A stretch of 38,539 bases of DNA from Shewanella canadensis (GTDB lineage Bacteria; Pseudomonadota; Gammaproteobacteria; Enterobacterales; Shewanellaceae), in NCBI RefSeq assembly GCF_003966225.1, contig NZ_RXNU01000025.1, forward strand, positions 1 through 38,539, in the 5' to 3' direction. The notes under the pieces were generated by a model. The model made no database searches. It had not been told where the DNA came from and was given only the letters and a program-made list of their open reading frames with translations. The translations under genes were made by a program, and so were the position numbers. This document shows, one piece after another, positions 27,571-36,023 of this stretch (within the stretch, counting starts at the first letter, position 1; every line of letters begins with the position of its first letter).

Positions 27571-27598
27571 AAAAAGCCGACCACGTGTCGGCTTTTTT
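27571..27598 (+). terminator. rho-independent terminator after trpS
   Basis: Stem AAAAAGCCGAC pairing with GTCGGCTTTTT and loop CACGT, ending in a T-run: the end of rpe-gph-trpS. The A-run on the other side also allows termination of leftward transcripts such as the LysR gene. Confidence 0.92.
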
Positions 27599-27669
27599 GT
27601 GTCTGGAATCGTTATTTACTCTGTATGGTTAGAAATCTGCTTTAATCTTATGACTGTGACTCGTGAGCA

Positions 27670-28545
27670 TCATTTCTGGCCGCTAATCCATTCAATGAAG
27701 GCGGCGATGGCTGGCTCTTTCAGCCTTCGCTGTTTACAGCTGAAGTTGAATTCGAAGCCCGTGAATATGTCCGGTAGATCCAGTGCAATTAAACGTCCAT
27801 TTTCTATGTCATTTACAACCATGAAGTCGGAGGCTAACGCGATGCCCTGTCCAGCGATTGCGGCTTCGATGGCGAGCAGTACATGACTAAAGATATGTTG
27901 CTGAAAATCGTCCGGGAAAGGCGCCTCGTTGGCCATACTCCAACGGTTCCAGTCTAGTCCCAAAGGCCCCTCATCAACCGTGAGTAATGGGTATCGCCAC
28001 AAAGACTCAATGAGCACCGTTTCTCCTCTGGCGAATAGATCCGGGCTGCAAACGGGTATGAGTCGTTCCTTATGGAGTAACTGATGCCAAAACCCCGGAT
28101 GATTACTCTGTCCGCTGATAAACATATCGGCGACGCTATCAGATAGCTCTGGATCGTCGGTGATCATATCCAGACGAATCTTGATGTCAGGGTAACCACG
28201 TCTAAAGTCACTGAGTCGTGGGATTAACCATTTCACCGCAAATGAGCTGTAAACAGCGAGTCTGAGCTCTTGGCGCTCACCACCCGATATCTGTAGGTTC
28301 AGATCGCTTAACTCATTAAAAATACGAGATAGCTCGCTGTAGAGTAACTCCCCTTTAGGACTAAGTTTCAGCTGTCTTCCCGCTCTTTTAAAGAGTTGCT
28401 CGCCAAAGTGCTCTTCGAGTATCCGAACCTGGTGAGAGACGGCACTTTGCGTGATACACAGTTCATCGGCGGCTCGGGAAAAGTGTTCCTGTCTGGCCGC
28501 GGCTTCAAACACCTGCAACGCGCGCAATGGGGGAATTTTTCGCAT
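27670..28545 (-). CDS. LysR-family transcriptional regulator (GcvA-like)
   Basis: The 291-aa protein has an N-terminal winged helix-turn-helix (residues ~1-62: PPLRALQVFEAAARQEHFSRAADELCITQSAVSHQVRILE) typical of the GcvA branch, and a C-terminal effector-binding domain (~90-291). The target is unknown. It is divergent from a DMT-family transporter gene with a 128-bp gap that includes paired 'attaatcatag/ctatgatt'-like A/T-rich sequence around 28570-28610, so autoregulation and control of the transporter are likely (inference). GcvA itself controls glycine cleavage, but no gcv gene is nearby, so I give no symbol. Confidence 0.88.
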   Translation of the reverse strand: MRKIPPLRALQVFEAAARQEHFSRAADELCITQSAVSHQVRILEEHFGEQLFKRAGRQLKLSPKGELLYSELSRIFNELSDLNLQISGGERQELRLAVYSSFAVKWLIPRLSDFRRGYPDIKIRLDMITDDPELSDSVADMFISGQSNHPGFWHQLLHKERLIPVCSPDLFARGETVLIESLWRYPLLTVDEGPLGLDWNRWSMANEAPFPDDFQQHIFSHVLLAIEAAIAGQGIALASDFMVVNDIENGRLIALDLPDIFTGFEFNFSCKQRRLKEPAIAAFIEWISGQK

Positions 28546-28673
28546 GATAAGTGACTCTCAATAATCAGACTTAGTATGAATCTAATTCATCTATGATTAA
28601 AAAACATCATTTTAGCTAACGTTTTGCGGCCTATATCATAAGCCTCATCTGTTGTTAGTTGTGTGAGCATGAA

Positions 28674-29561
28674 ATGAAACGCGCAGTCGTTATAGGTATC
28701 GGAATTTTAGTCTTTGGAAACATATTTAGTGCGCTTTATGACGTATCGGTTAAGTGGTTATCGGACGATGTGAATGCCGCGACATTTTTACTCGTGCGTC
28801 AGCTTTCAGCGGTGCTGATGATACTACCGTTCTGGTTACGGGAGAGGGCACCGAGGAGTAATCATATTAAGCTTCACCTCTTTAGAGCCCATGTGGGAAC
28901 GTTGGGTGCATTGCTGCTAATCATGGGACTCATGTCACTGCCTCTTGCCACCGTCAGCTCACTGTTTTACTCGGCTCCATTAATGATCATGCTGATGGGA
29001 TACCTGTTTTTAAAAGAGAAGCTGGGTGGAGCACAATCGGTAGCGGGGGTATTAGGCTTTGTTGGTATCTTAATCATACTTCGGCCCAGTGAGATGAATA
29101 TGTTCGGTATTGCCGTGCTGGTGGGGGCGCTGACATTTGCCATCAATCAGTTAGCACTGAAAAAGTTACCGGATACAGAGTCCCCAATAGTGACCCTTAT
29201 GTTGTATAACCTATTTAGTGTGCCTATCGTCATAGTATTTACTATCGTCCAGGGAATATCGGGACTGAGCTGGGAAGTATTAGGTCTTGCCATAGTGAGT
29301 AATGGCTTTTTACTGTTTTATCAATGGTTAAGTGTACTCGCATACCGTAAAGCCAAGGCTAGCGAAGTTGCCATTGCAGAATATACAGGGCTCATATTTT
29401 GCGTTTTCTTCGGTTGGCTATGGTTCGATGAATGGTTAGACGGATTAAGCTGGGTCGGTGTTGGTTTTATCGTGTTGCCATCACTCCTATTGCCCTGGGT
29501 TTTTGCGAGGGTGAGTCAGAGACAGGTCACATCGCGTATCGCTCAGATGCACAATAATTAA
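28674..29561 (+). CDS. DMT-superfamily (EamA) membrane transporter
   Basis: From the ATG at 28674 (the upstream TTG-started extension MCEHE is unlikely) the product is 295 aa with about ten hydrophobic helices arranged as two EamA repeats (~8-140 and ~150-285). The inner ends carry the expected FLLVRQ/ERAPRS and ILIILRPSEM segments. The family exports metabolites such as amino acids, purines or S-adenosylmethionine; the substrate cannot be read from sequence. The divergent LysR gene suggests inducible expression. Confidence 0.85.
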   Translation: MKRAVVIGIGILVFGNIFSALYDVSVKWLSDDVNAATFLLVRQLSAVLMILPFWLRERAPRSNHIKLHLFRAHVGTLGALLLIMGLMSLPLATVSSLFYSAPLMIMLMGYLFLKEKLGGAQSVAGVLGFVGILIILRPSEMNMFGIAVLVGALTFAINQLALKKLPDTESPIVTLMLYNLFSVPIVIVFTIVQGISGLSWEVLGLAIVSNGFLLFYQWLSVLAYRKAKASEVAIAEYTGLIFCVFFGWLWFDEWLDGLSWVGVGFIVLPSLLLPWVFARVSQRQVTSRIAQMHNN

Positions 29562-29586
29562 TTGCAATGAATGGCTGGGGTATCCC

Positions 29587-29609
29587 CCTGACTCTATATC
29601 GGGGTCAGG
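29587..29609. terminator. Hairpin between convergent transporter and dolP genes
   Basis: Stem CCTGACTC pairing with GGGTCAGG (one U-G pair), loop TATATCG. It overlaps the last codons of dolP. There is no T-run, so this may be a folding element rather than a strong terminator. Confidence 0.45.
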
Positions 29610-30174
29610 AACCGGGTGATTCGAATACCTTGATAACTTTTCGTACGCCGGCGGTATTTCGGGCGACATCGACAGCAAGGTCAATTTGATCTCTGGCTAC
29701 GACACCAAGCAGGAACACTTCACCGTTCTCTGTGATAACTTTAATACGGGTGACATCTAAGTCATCGGTATTGAGCATACGGGTCTTAACCTTAGTCGTT
29801 ATCCAGGTGTCATTGCTTCTGGTGGTGAAGGAGGTCGGATTACCTATCCGGATCTGATTATGGATCTTTCCGCCTAGTTTGAGTTTTTGAACCGCATGAA
29901 TAGCCTTGTCTCTCAACATTGAGTTGGGAGATTGCCCTATCAGCAGTACATTACCATTCATGACCACGCCGGTTATATTGGCTTGGTTTTTTACATCTTC
30001 CAAGGTGGCGAGTTCGCTGGCAATCTGGAAATCTGCGTTGGTATCGTCAAGCTGAGTCGAAAAACTGCGCTCATCATTGACCATCATAGCGCCGCCCACC
30101 GCACCAACCATTACGGCACCGGCACAGCCCTGAAGAAGTAGCGCTATCGCTGCAAGTGAGAGCAGTCTGATCAT
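29605..30174 (-). CDS. dolP: BON-domain outer-membrane lipoprotein DolP (YraP)
   Basis: The 189-aa lipoprotein has lipobox LQGC (Cys17; MIRLLSLAAIALLLQGC) and two BON domains, about residues 45-112 and 118-187 (second: DTWITTKVKTRML...VFLLGVVARDQ). In E. coli, DolP (formerly YraP) sits at the inner face of the outer membrane, binds anionic lipid at division sites and supports outer-membrane integrity. The gene order lpoA-yraN-diaA-dolP is the same as in E. coli, which supports the call. The start ATG is at 30174. A strong hairpin separates it from diaA. Confidence 0.93.
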   Translation of the reverse strand: MIRLLSLAAIALLLQGCAGAVMVGAVGGAMMVNDERSFSTQLDDTNADFQIASELATLEDVKNQANITGVVMNGNVLLIGQSPNSMLRDKAIHAVQKLKLGGKIHNQIRIGNPTSFTTRSNDTWITTKVKTRMLNTDDLDVTRIKVITENGEVFLLGVVARDQIDLAVDVARNTAGVRKVIKVFESPGS

Positions 30175-30205
30175 TGTGTTTTTTCCTGACGCGATGGAAT
30201 ACGAG

Positions 30206-30237
30206 ATGTCATCTTGCTATAAAAGACAAGATGACAT
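30206..30237 (-). other. Strong hairpin between diaA and dolP
   Basis: A perfect 11-bp stem, ATGTCATCTTG pairing with CAAGATGACAT, with a 10-base loop. On the minus strand it lies 26 bases after the diaA stop and 32 bases before the dolP start. There is no T-run immediately after, so it may act as a partial terminator, an RNA-processing/stability element, or an operator for dolP expression. Confidence 0.6.
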
Positions 30238-30262
30238 TTAGAGACATTTGATGACAGCTTGC

Positions 30263-30856
30263 TTATTGTTGCTCATCCTGAGGGAATAGAGTGCGGTCGA
30301 TATTGTCACACAGGCAATGAATGGCAAGCAGGTGAACTTCCTGGATACGAGCCGTGCTGTTAGAAGGCACACGAATTTCAACATCGTTGATGCTGAGTAA
30401 GCCTGCCATTGGACCACCATCTTTACCGGTCAGAGCCACGATAGTCATGTCACGGCTTAATGCTGCCTCAATCGCTTTGATCACATTGCCAGAGTGTCCA
30501 CTGGTTGAGATCGCCAGTAGAATATCACCAGGCTGTCCCAATGCTAAGATCTGCTTAGAGAATATCTCGTCATAGCTATAGTCATTCGCGATGGCTGTGA
30601 TCGTAGAGGTATCCGTTGTCAGTGCGATGGCTGGAAGGGGAGGACGCTCAACTTCAAAGCGGTTTAACAGCTCTGCCGAAAAGTGTTGTGCATCGCCGGC
30701 GCTACCGCCATTACCACATGCCAGAATTTTATTTCCACCTAATAGACAGTGGACCATCATCTCTGCTGCCTTAGCAATAGACTCAGGTAGTGCCTCTGAG
30801 GCATCGATCTTGGTTTGAATTGAGTGTGTAAAACTATCTTTAATGCGTTCTAACAT
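30263..30856 (-). CDS. diaA: SIS-domain replication initiator-associating protein DiaA
   Basis: The 197-aa sugar-isomerase (SIS) domain protein resembles GmhA phosphoheptose isomerase but sits in the yraN-diaA-dolP context of DiaA, which binds DnaA as a tetramer and promotes timely initiation at oriC. I chose the ATG at 30856, preceded by AAGGA, rather than a longer frame to 30913 whose extra residues ([13 protein letters not shown]) do not look family-like. Motifs: [18 protein letters not shown] near residue 45 and [11 protein letters not shown] near 110. Distinguishing DiaA from GmhA by eye is imperfect; context is the main argument. Confidence 0.88.
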
Positions 30857-30928
30857 GGGTAAATCCTTAATTTTAAATCTCTTGTTATCATGCCATAACA
30901 GCTTAAGGCACAAATCATTAATTTGGTT

Positions 30929-31282
30929 TTAAAAAGCATTAGGTAGCCATTGTATCTGGCCCGCATCTACAGCGATTAGATCGAATCGACAAATGGCATC
31001 GATATTGTTGAGCTGCATATAATGCTCCGCTGCACGTCTCAGTCTCTTTATCTGCCCTGAGCTTAACGCATTTATGGCGCCGCCATATTGGCTTTTTGAG
31101 CGATACTTTACTTCGACGAAGATCCACTCTTTGCCATTTTTCATGACGAGATCAATCTCCCCGAATTTGAATCGGACATTTCGCTCGATGAATGTCAGCC
31201 CCTGCTCTAACAGGTAATTCATGGCCAGGTTTTCACCTGCTTGGCCATGTTCTGCAGATATCGGCTCGTTGTTATCCATCAT
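30929..31282 (-). CDS. yraN: UPF0102 family protein YraN (endonuclease-like fold)
   Basis: The 117-aa protein has the restriction-endonuclease-like core of UPF0102: GEIDLVMKNG and FVEVKYRSKS (the E-D-ExK type pattern), with AEHYMQLNNI and CRFDLIAVDA later. Known biological function is not established; a nuclease or Holliday-junction resolvase-like role is suspected from the fold. Its start codon overlaps the lpoA stop (ATGATGA), so it is translationally coupled to lpoA, and diaA follows. Confidence 0.93.
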   Translation of the reverse strand: MMDNNEPISAEHGQAGENLAMNYLLEQGLTFIERNVRFKFGEIDLVMKNGKEWIFVEVKYRSKSQYGGAINALSSGQIKRLRRAAEHYMQLNNIDAICRFDLIAVDAGQIQWLPNAF

Positions 31283-33150
31283 TGAGAACGTAAATTACCC
31301 CTCTTATAACGACCCCAGCTCAGTTCTCTATTTACGGTGCCATCGGGTGAGACGGATAACATACCGCTACGTCCGGAAAACTGGTAGCCAGGCAGGGCTC
31401 GCATTTGAGCAAGTTTACCTACAAGTTCGAGGGCATCATAGCCCATGATATAGAGACGTTTCTGACTATAGCTCCAAGATGGCCAAAGATCTTCGACTAA
31501 CTGGGTCTCTTTACTGTTTTGTAGTAACCAAGGAATATCGCTGATATTGAGGTTATTGAGCTCTTGAGCCGTTTCACGCGAACTCCCTTCAACACGGCTC
31601 CTGCTACTGGCATATAGGGGAACCGGATCGGCAAAAACACTAAAGTTTACGTCGATGAAAGGTTTTAATAGCGGAAGATCACGGTTACCCGAGATCATAT
31701 AGATAGCATCAATATCACGCCTCGAACGGAAGTCGGCTTCAATATTATTGCCAAGCAGTGCCTTTATTCGAGCAATACGCTCCTTGCTATCGATGACGCC
31801 TAAAGACTTCTGTACCGTGACTTTCATCTGATCGCCGGCATCATAGAAGTGAACTTCAGCGGGTTGCTGTGTCAGCTCGGTCCATACTTGATTGAAGCTA
31901 TCGGCCATTCTATGCCCTACGGCATTATTACTCGCCAGGAGTAGTGGCATGGTGATGCCATCATCAAACAGCTTCTTAGCCGCATCACGCGCTTCGTTAG
32001 CGGGAGAGAGTGCGAAATAAAATTGGTTGTCGTCAGGGATGAAGTTTTCAATATGGTTCAGGTATAACTGTGGCACTCGCTGCACTGCCGCGTCACTCTG
32101 GGCTGATGTTGGCTTCGAAGTAGAAATCGGTTGCTGCAGCTGCTCGACTTCAGATTGCAAAAGTGGACCGATAATAAACTCAGCACCTGAGGCTATGGCT
32201 GCCTGATAAGCGGCTTGAGCCCCCTTAGCCGTATCGAAAAAGTTGATGGAAACGCTATCATCAGGGTTAACCAGATAACGTGACATTATCCCCTGTTTTA
32301 CTGTGCTGGCGAGCGTTGCTCTGGCACCACTTTGCGGTAGAAGCACTGCGATGTTTTTAGGATTATAGGGCTTAACATTGAGCGCTTTTTCCAGATCCGT
32401 CGGCAGTTTGATTGCCGCTGGATGAGTGGGGTTCACCTGCTGCCAATCACCTAAGTGTTGAACCAGCTGATTGGGATCGATGGCATAGTGTTTGGCAATA
32501 TAGGCTAGCTGTAACCAGCCTGCAAATACCGGACTGGCGCTATCTTGGCTAAACGTGAGTAAGGTCTGTTCATGCATAGGCTGTAAAATTCGCCAAATGC
32601 TATCATTCACTTCACTGGCTTGAGAGGCTGGAAGATATGAACTCAATAGACTGAGTTGTCTTACCTGCTCGATTGGCTGTTTAATGTGTTGGTATAAACG
32701 GGCTTTGAATTGATAAGAAGCCACCATCTGCCAGTCGGCAAGTTTCCACTGGCTTGGATAATCGAGCTCAGCGAGGGCATGATCATAGGTAGAAGTCAGC
32801 TCGAGTACCCGAGCCGTTAAGTATTTATGCTCGGCAAGGAGTTCAGGTTTCTGTACTAAACTTTTTTCGATCGACTTTAGCGTCTTATTGGCAGAACCTG
32901 CATCGCCATCATTAATGAAGGCGTGGGCGGCGAGTAAAGCATATCGATTCTGGACTTCCTGGTTATTTGATTTTGCAGCTAAAGCTAAGTATTCAGTAGG
33001 TTGCAGAGATGCGCTCACCAATGATACCTGTGTTACTGAGGGCTTTATCGGTGCTGGAGTTGTTCCGCAACCGAATAAAACAGCACTCAAAACTGCAATA
33101 GAAATTAATTTAGTTGTATTCAGTCTTTTCAACACACTTTTTTTCAACAC
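31279..33150 (-). CDS. lpoA: Outer-membrane lipoprotein activator of PBP1a, LpoA
   Basis: The 623-aa lipoprotein (E. coli 678) has lipobox LFGC (Cys28) after MLKKSVLKRLNTTKLISIAV. N-terminal half: helical TPR-like repeats (~50-245). C-terminal half (~255-615): a periplasmic-binding-protein-like fold (KNIAVLLPQSGARATLASTV). LpoA reaches through the peptidoglycan layer to stimulate PBP1a crosslinking. The frame begins at a GTG (33150); a second GTG at codon 6 and a TTG are also possible, and no strong ribosome site decides the choice. It is divergent from rsmI and first of lpoA-yraN-diaA-dolP. Confidence 0.94.
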   Translation of the reverse strand: MLKKSVLKRLNTTKLISIAVLSAVLFGCGTTPAPIKPSVTQVSLVSASLQPTEYLALAAKSNNQEVQNRYALLAAHAFINDGDAGSANKTLKSIEKSLVQKPELLAEHKYLTARVLELTSTYDHALAELDYPSQWKLADWQMVASYQFKARLYQHIKQPIEQVRQLSLLSSYLPASQASEVNDSIWRILQPMHEQTLLTFSQDSASPVFAGWLQLAYIAKHYAIDPNQLVQHLGDWQQVNPTHPAAIKLPTDLEKALNVKPYNPKNIAVLLPQSGARATLASTVKQGIMSRYLVNPDDSVSINFFDTAKGAQAAYQAAIASGAEFIIGPLLQSEVEQLQQPISTSKPTSAQSDAAVQRVPQLYLNHIENFIPDDNQFYFALSPANEARDAAKKLFDDGITMPLLLASNNAVGHRMADSFNQVWTELTQQPAEVHFYDAGDQMKVTVQKSLGVIDSKERIARIKALLGNNIEADFRSRRDIDAIYMISGNRDLPLLKPFIDVNFSVFADPVPLYASSRSRVEGSSRETAQELNNLNISDIPWLLQNSKETQLVEDLWPSWSYSQKRLYIMGYDALELVGKLAQMRALPGYQFSGRSGMLSVSPDGTVNRELSWGRYKRGNLRSQ

Positions 33151-33237
33151 AAGAGGCCACTCTGGTAAGATGCTGCCAATAGTTTAACCTTCTCTCACGC
33201 TTGACGAAAGTCTTGTGATAGTCAAACCGAGGTAGAT

Positions 33238-34080
33238 ATGGATCTGGCGGTCGCACTTTACATAGTTCCAACCCCTATTGGTAACTTAGGGGATATCAGT
33301 TCCCGTGCCATAGATGTGCTCAATAATGTCAAATTAATAGCCTGTGAGGATACCCGACATAGCGGTATTCTTTTGAGCCATTTTGGAATAGAAACAAGAA
33401 AAACAGCCCTTCACGATCATAATGAACGAGACAGAGCCGATTGGATCATCCAGAAGCTCAGTAACGGTGAGGCCGTTGCGCTGATCTCTGATGCAGGCAC
33501 GCCGTTGATCTCCGATCCCGGCTACCATCTTGTCTCCGCAGTTAGACGTGCTGGCTATAAAGTGATTCCGCTACCGGGCGCATGCGCTGCGATCACCGCA
33601 CTGAGTGCATCGGGCCTGCCGTCAGACCGTTTCACCTTTGAAGGCTTTTTACCTTCAAAAGAGAAGGGACGAATCGATAAACTGACCGAACTGAAAGAAG
33701 ATCCAAGAACCTTGATCTTCTACGAATCCCCACACCGTATAGTCCATAGTTTAGAGTCAATTCTTACTGCATTGGGTGAAGATCGTGTCATTGTGATGGC
33801 ACGTGAAGTGACCAAAACCTTTGAAACCTTCCTGTGTGGAACGGTTAAAGAGGTATTAGAGCAGGTGAAAGCGGATCCTAATCAGCAGAAGGGTGAAATT
33901 GTGCTGATGTGCCACGGATATCGTCTTGCCGAAGATGAAGGTATCCCAACGGTTGTGATCAATACATTAAAGCTGCTTTGCGAAGAGTTGCCTTTGAAAA
34001 AGGCGTCGGCATTAGCTGGACAGATCCACGGCATGAAAAAGAATGCCCTCTACAAGTATGGTCTTGAAAATGGCCTGTAA
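33238..34080 (+). CDS. rsmI: 16S rRNA 2'-O-ribose C1402 methyltransferase
   Basis: The 280-aa tetrapyrrole-methylase-fold enzyme methylates the 2'-OH of C1402 in 16S rRNA, tuning P-site decoding. Motifs: LYIVPTPIGNLGDIS (residues ~6-20), LIACEDTRHSGI, SDAGTPLISDPGY and PLPGACAAITAL. GAGGTAG precedes the ATG. It is divergent from lpoA with an 87-bp gap and is followed by rnpB on the same strand after about 80 bp. Confidence 0.96.
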   Translation: MDLAVALYIVPTPIGNLGDISSRAIDVLNNVKLIACEDTRHSGILLSHFGIETRKTALHDHNERDRADWIIQKLSNGEAVALISDAGTPLISDPGYHLVSAVRRAGYKVIPLPGACAAITALSASGLPSDRFTFEGFLPSKEKGRIDKLTELKEDPRTLIFYESPHRIVHSLESILTALGEDRVIVMAREVTKTFETFLCGTVKEVLEQVKADPNQQKGEIVLMCHGYRLAEDEGIPTVVINTLKLLCEELPLKKASALAGQIHGMKKNALYKYGLENGL

Positions 34081-34146
34081 AGGTAGATTTTTAATCGGGT
34101 GTGTAAGAAAAGCTGGTTTTTGATGGAGTGTTGACTTGGCTTAGGC

Positions 34147-34152
34147 TATAAT
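34147..34152 (+). promoter_or_regulatory. -10 element of the rnpB promoter
   Basis: A perfect TATAAT lies 7 bases before the inferred RNase P RNA 5' end. A TTGACT at 34131-34136 looks like a -35 box but is only 10 bp away, too close for normal use; the real -35 is not obvious. A near-perfect -10 fits a highly expressed stable RNA. Confidence 0.65.
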
Positions 34153-34159
34153 CCGCGCC

Positions 34160-34509
<350 letters not shown>

Positions 34510-34514
34510 ACAAT

Positions 34515-34564
34515 TTTTGCGAAAGCAAAACAATGACTTAGTGGCACCTCAACCTTGGGGTGCC
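34515..34564 (+). other. Two hairpins between rnpB and the integrase (candidate attachment region)
   Basis: First hairpin: stem TTTTGC/GCAAAA with a GAAA tetraloop (34515-34530). Second: 9-bp stem GGCACCTCA/TGGGGTGCC with loop ACCT (34543-34564). Neither is followed by a T-run. They could be an rnpB terminator remnant, processing signals, or integrase-binding/attachment sequence. A GTG inside the second hairpin opens the integrase frame, but the ATG at 34569 is a better start. Confidence 0.4.
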
Positions 34565-34568
34565 ATTA

Positions 34569-35924
34569 ATGTTACACAAACTGATACACAAGCAAACCAG
34601 TCAAGTATTACGTCCACTACCTCTATATCTAGAGTTAAGAAGTCGAATTTATTACTTTCGGTATCGCTTACCTGCAAATATTGCTCTTCTAGTAAATCCA
34701 AACGAAATTCGTTTTAGCCTCCGTACCGATAGCTTAAATGAGGCATACTCTCGTTTGCATCAATTCCTTCCAATAATTAATTCAATCAAGCGTTATAGTT
34801 TTCAAAAAAGCTTAACTGCCGTTGAGCAATCTCACGTAAAAACTCAAGTTAAGCAGCTTTTAGGCTCTAGGTTTGAAATCATATTAGACACCCCACTTAT
34901 TCAGGGGCACCCACTTGAAGTAGATTCAATGAGTGTTGGCCCATTATTTTCTAGTATTCATGATGAAATGATGGCCTATAAGAAGTCAAAAGGGCTTACA
35001 GACAAAATGTGTGAGGCTTACCTTAGATACAAAAATCTATTCTTGCTCATCTCTGGTGATAAGCCTGTTTCTCAATTAACTACTCGTCACTTTAAAGACT
35101 ATTTACTGCGAATCTCTGATTTGCCTAGGAAAAATATTAAACCGTATAGCGCAATGTCATGGGAGGATATTGTAAATTTAGGTGCTGTTCCTGAAAGAGA
35201 TAAAGTGGCGGCAAAGACAGCCAAAGAACACTTGAAATGGCTACAAGGCTTGTATGTTTTTATGAACTTCCAATTAGATATGAAGTTAGAAAACCCCACT
35301 AAAGCAATAAAAGTCAAACCTAAAACTGTTCGCTATGGTTCATTTGAAGACCACGAGGTGAATCAAGTTATTCAAAATTCTAAGGGCGAAGCGTGGCAAT
35401 ATTGGCTTCCAAGGTTAGCATTCTATACGGGCGCAAGAAGGGGGGAGTTGGTTAATCTTCAAAAGAAAAACATCAAATTTCATCCAGATTTAGAGCGTTA
35501 CTACATTCAGATTACCAATGATGACAATAAAAGTTTGAAAACGGAGAATGCTCTTAGATTGGTTCCAATAAGCCTAAAAATCATCGATTCAGGTTTTATC
35601 GATTTTGTTAATAGAGTTGATAGCAATCAATCGTTTCTTTTTGGTGATACTAAGCTTGTTACGAACAGGATTACAGATTGGTTTAATCATAAGTTACTTG
35701 AAAATTCAGGTGTTAAAGTCATTGATGATATAGGGCAGAAGCGAGTTTTTCATTCTGCCCGTCATACATTTATAACTAAGGCTATCCAACAAAATGTACA
35801 GCCACAGTTAGTACAAGAAATTGTTGGTCACGATAAGTCTCAGGGCCTTGGTATCACAGCTAGATATACCCATCGATTCTCGCTGAAAGAGCTATTTAAG
35901 GTTATTGATTTGATAGTGTATTAG
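34569..35924 (+). CDS. Tyrosine-family site-specific integrase
   Basis: A 451-aa phage/island-type integrase. N-terminal region (~20-80, SRIYYFRYRLPANI) resembles the small DNA-binding lead-in domain common in island integrases; residues ~120-245 form the core-binding SAM-like domain; residues ~255-450 are the catalytic domain. Catalytic set: Arg290 (TGARRGEL), Lys around 321-324, His395 and Arg398 (FHSARHTF), His421 (VGHDK), and nucleophile Tyr433 (ARYTH), so it appears intact. GGGGTG upstream could serve as ribosome site. It starts ~60 bp past rnpB and reads away from it, the usual layout when an element has integrated at the 3' end of a stable RNA gene. Base composition is visibly more AT-rich than in rsmI. 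Confidence 0.92.
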   Translation: MLHKLIHKQTSQVLRPLPLYLELRSRIYYFRYRLPANIALLVNPNEIRFSLRTDSLNEAYSRLHQFLPIINSIKRYSFQKSLTAVEQSHVKTQVKQLLGSRFEIILDTPLIQGHPLEVDSMSVGPLFSSIHDEMMAYKKSKGLTDKMCEAYLRYKNLFLLISGDKPVSQLTTRHFKDYLLRISDLPRKNIKPYSAMSWEDIVNLGAVPERDKVAAKTAKEHLKWLQGLYVFMNFQLDMKLENPTKAIKVKPKTVRYGSFEDHEVNQVIQNSKGEAWQYWLPRLAFYTGARRGELVNLQKKNIKFHPDLERYYIQITNDDNKSLKTENALRLVPISLKIIDSGFIDFVNRVDSNQSFLFGDTKLVTNRITDWFNHKLLENSGVKVIDDIGQKRVFHSARHTFITKAIQQNVQPQLVQEIVGHDKSQGLGITARYTHRFSLKELFKVIDLIVY

Positions 35925-35945
35925 TGAGCAAGGACGTCAAAGTAG

Positions 35946-35965
35946 ACCACCAGCATGCTGGTGGT
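35946..35965. repeat. 20-bp perfect palindrome after the integrase
   Basis: ACCACCAGCATGCTGGTGGT is perfectly self-complementary with no unpaired centre, 19 bp past the integrase stop. As RNA it would fold into a hairpin with a tight loop; there is no T-run. As DNA it could be a protein-binding site or recombination site. Confidence 0.75.
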
Positions 35966-36023
35966 TAAATCCATTGATCAAGTGATGGCTGACAAAGCCT
36001 ATCCTAAAAAACTAATCTATAGG

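Noticed and set aside
30263..30913. Longer diaA start with 19 extra residues
   Set aside because: The extension does not resemble the family and the inner ATG at 30856 has a proper AAGGA ribosome site.
34131..34136. TTGACT as the -35 box of rnpB
   Set aside because: It is only 10 bp from the TATAAT, well short of the usual 16-18 bp spacing.
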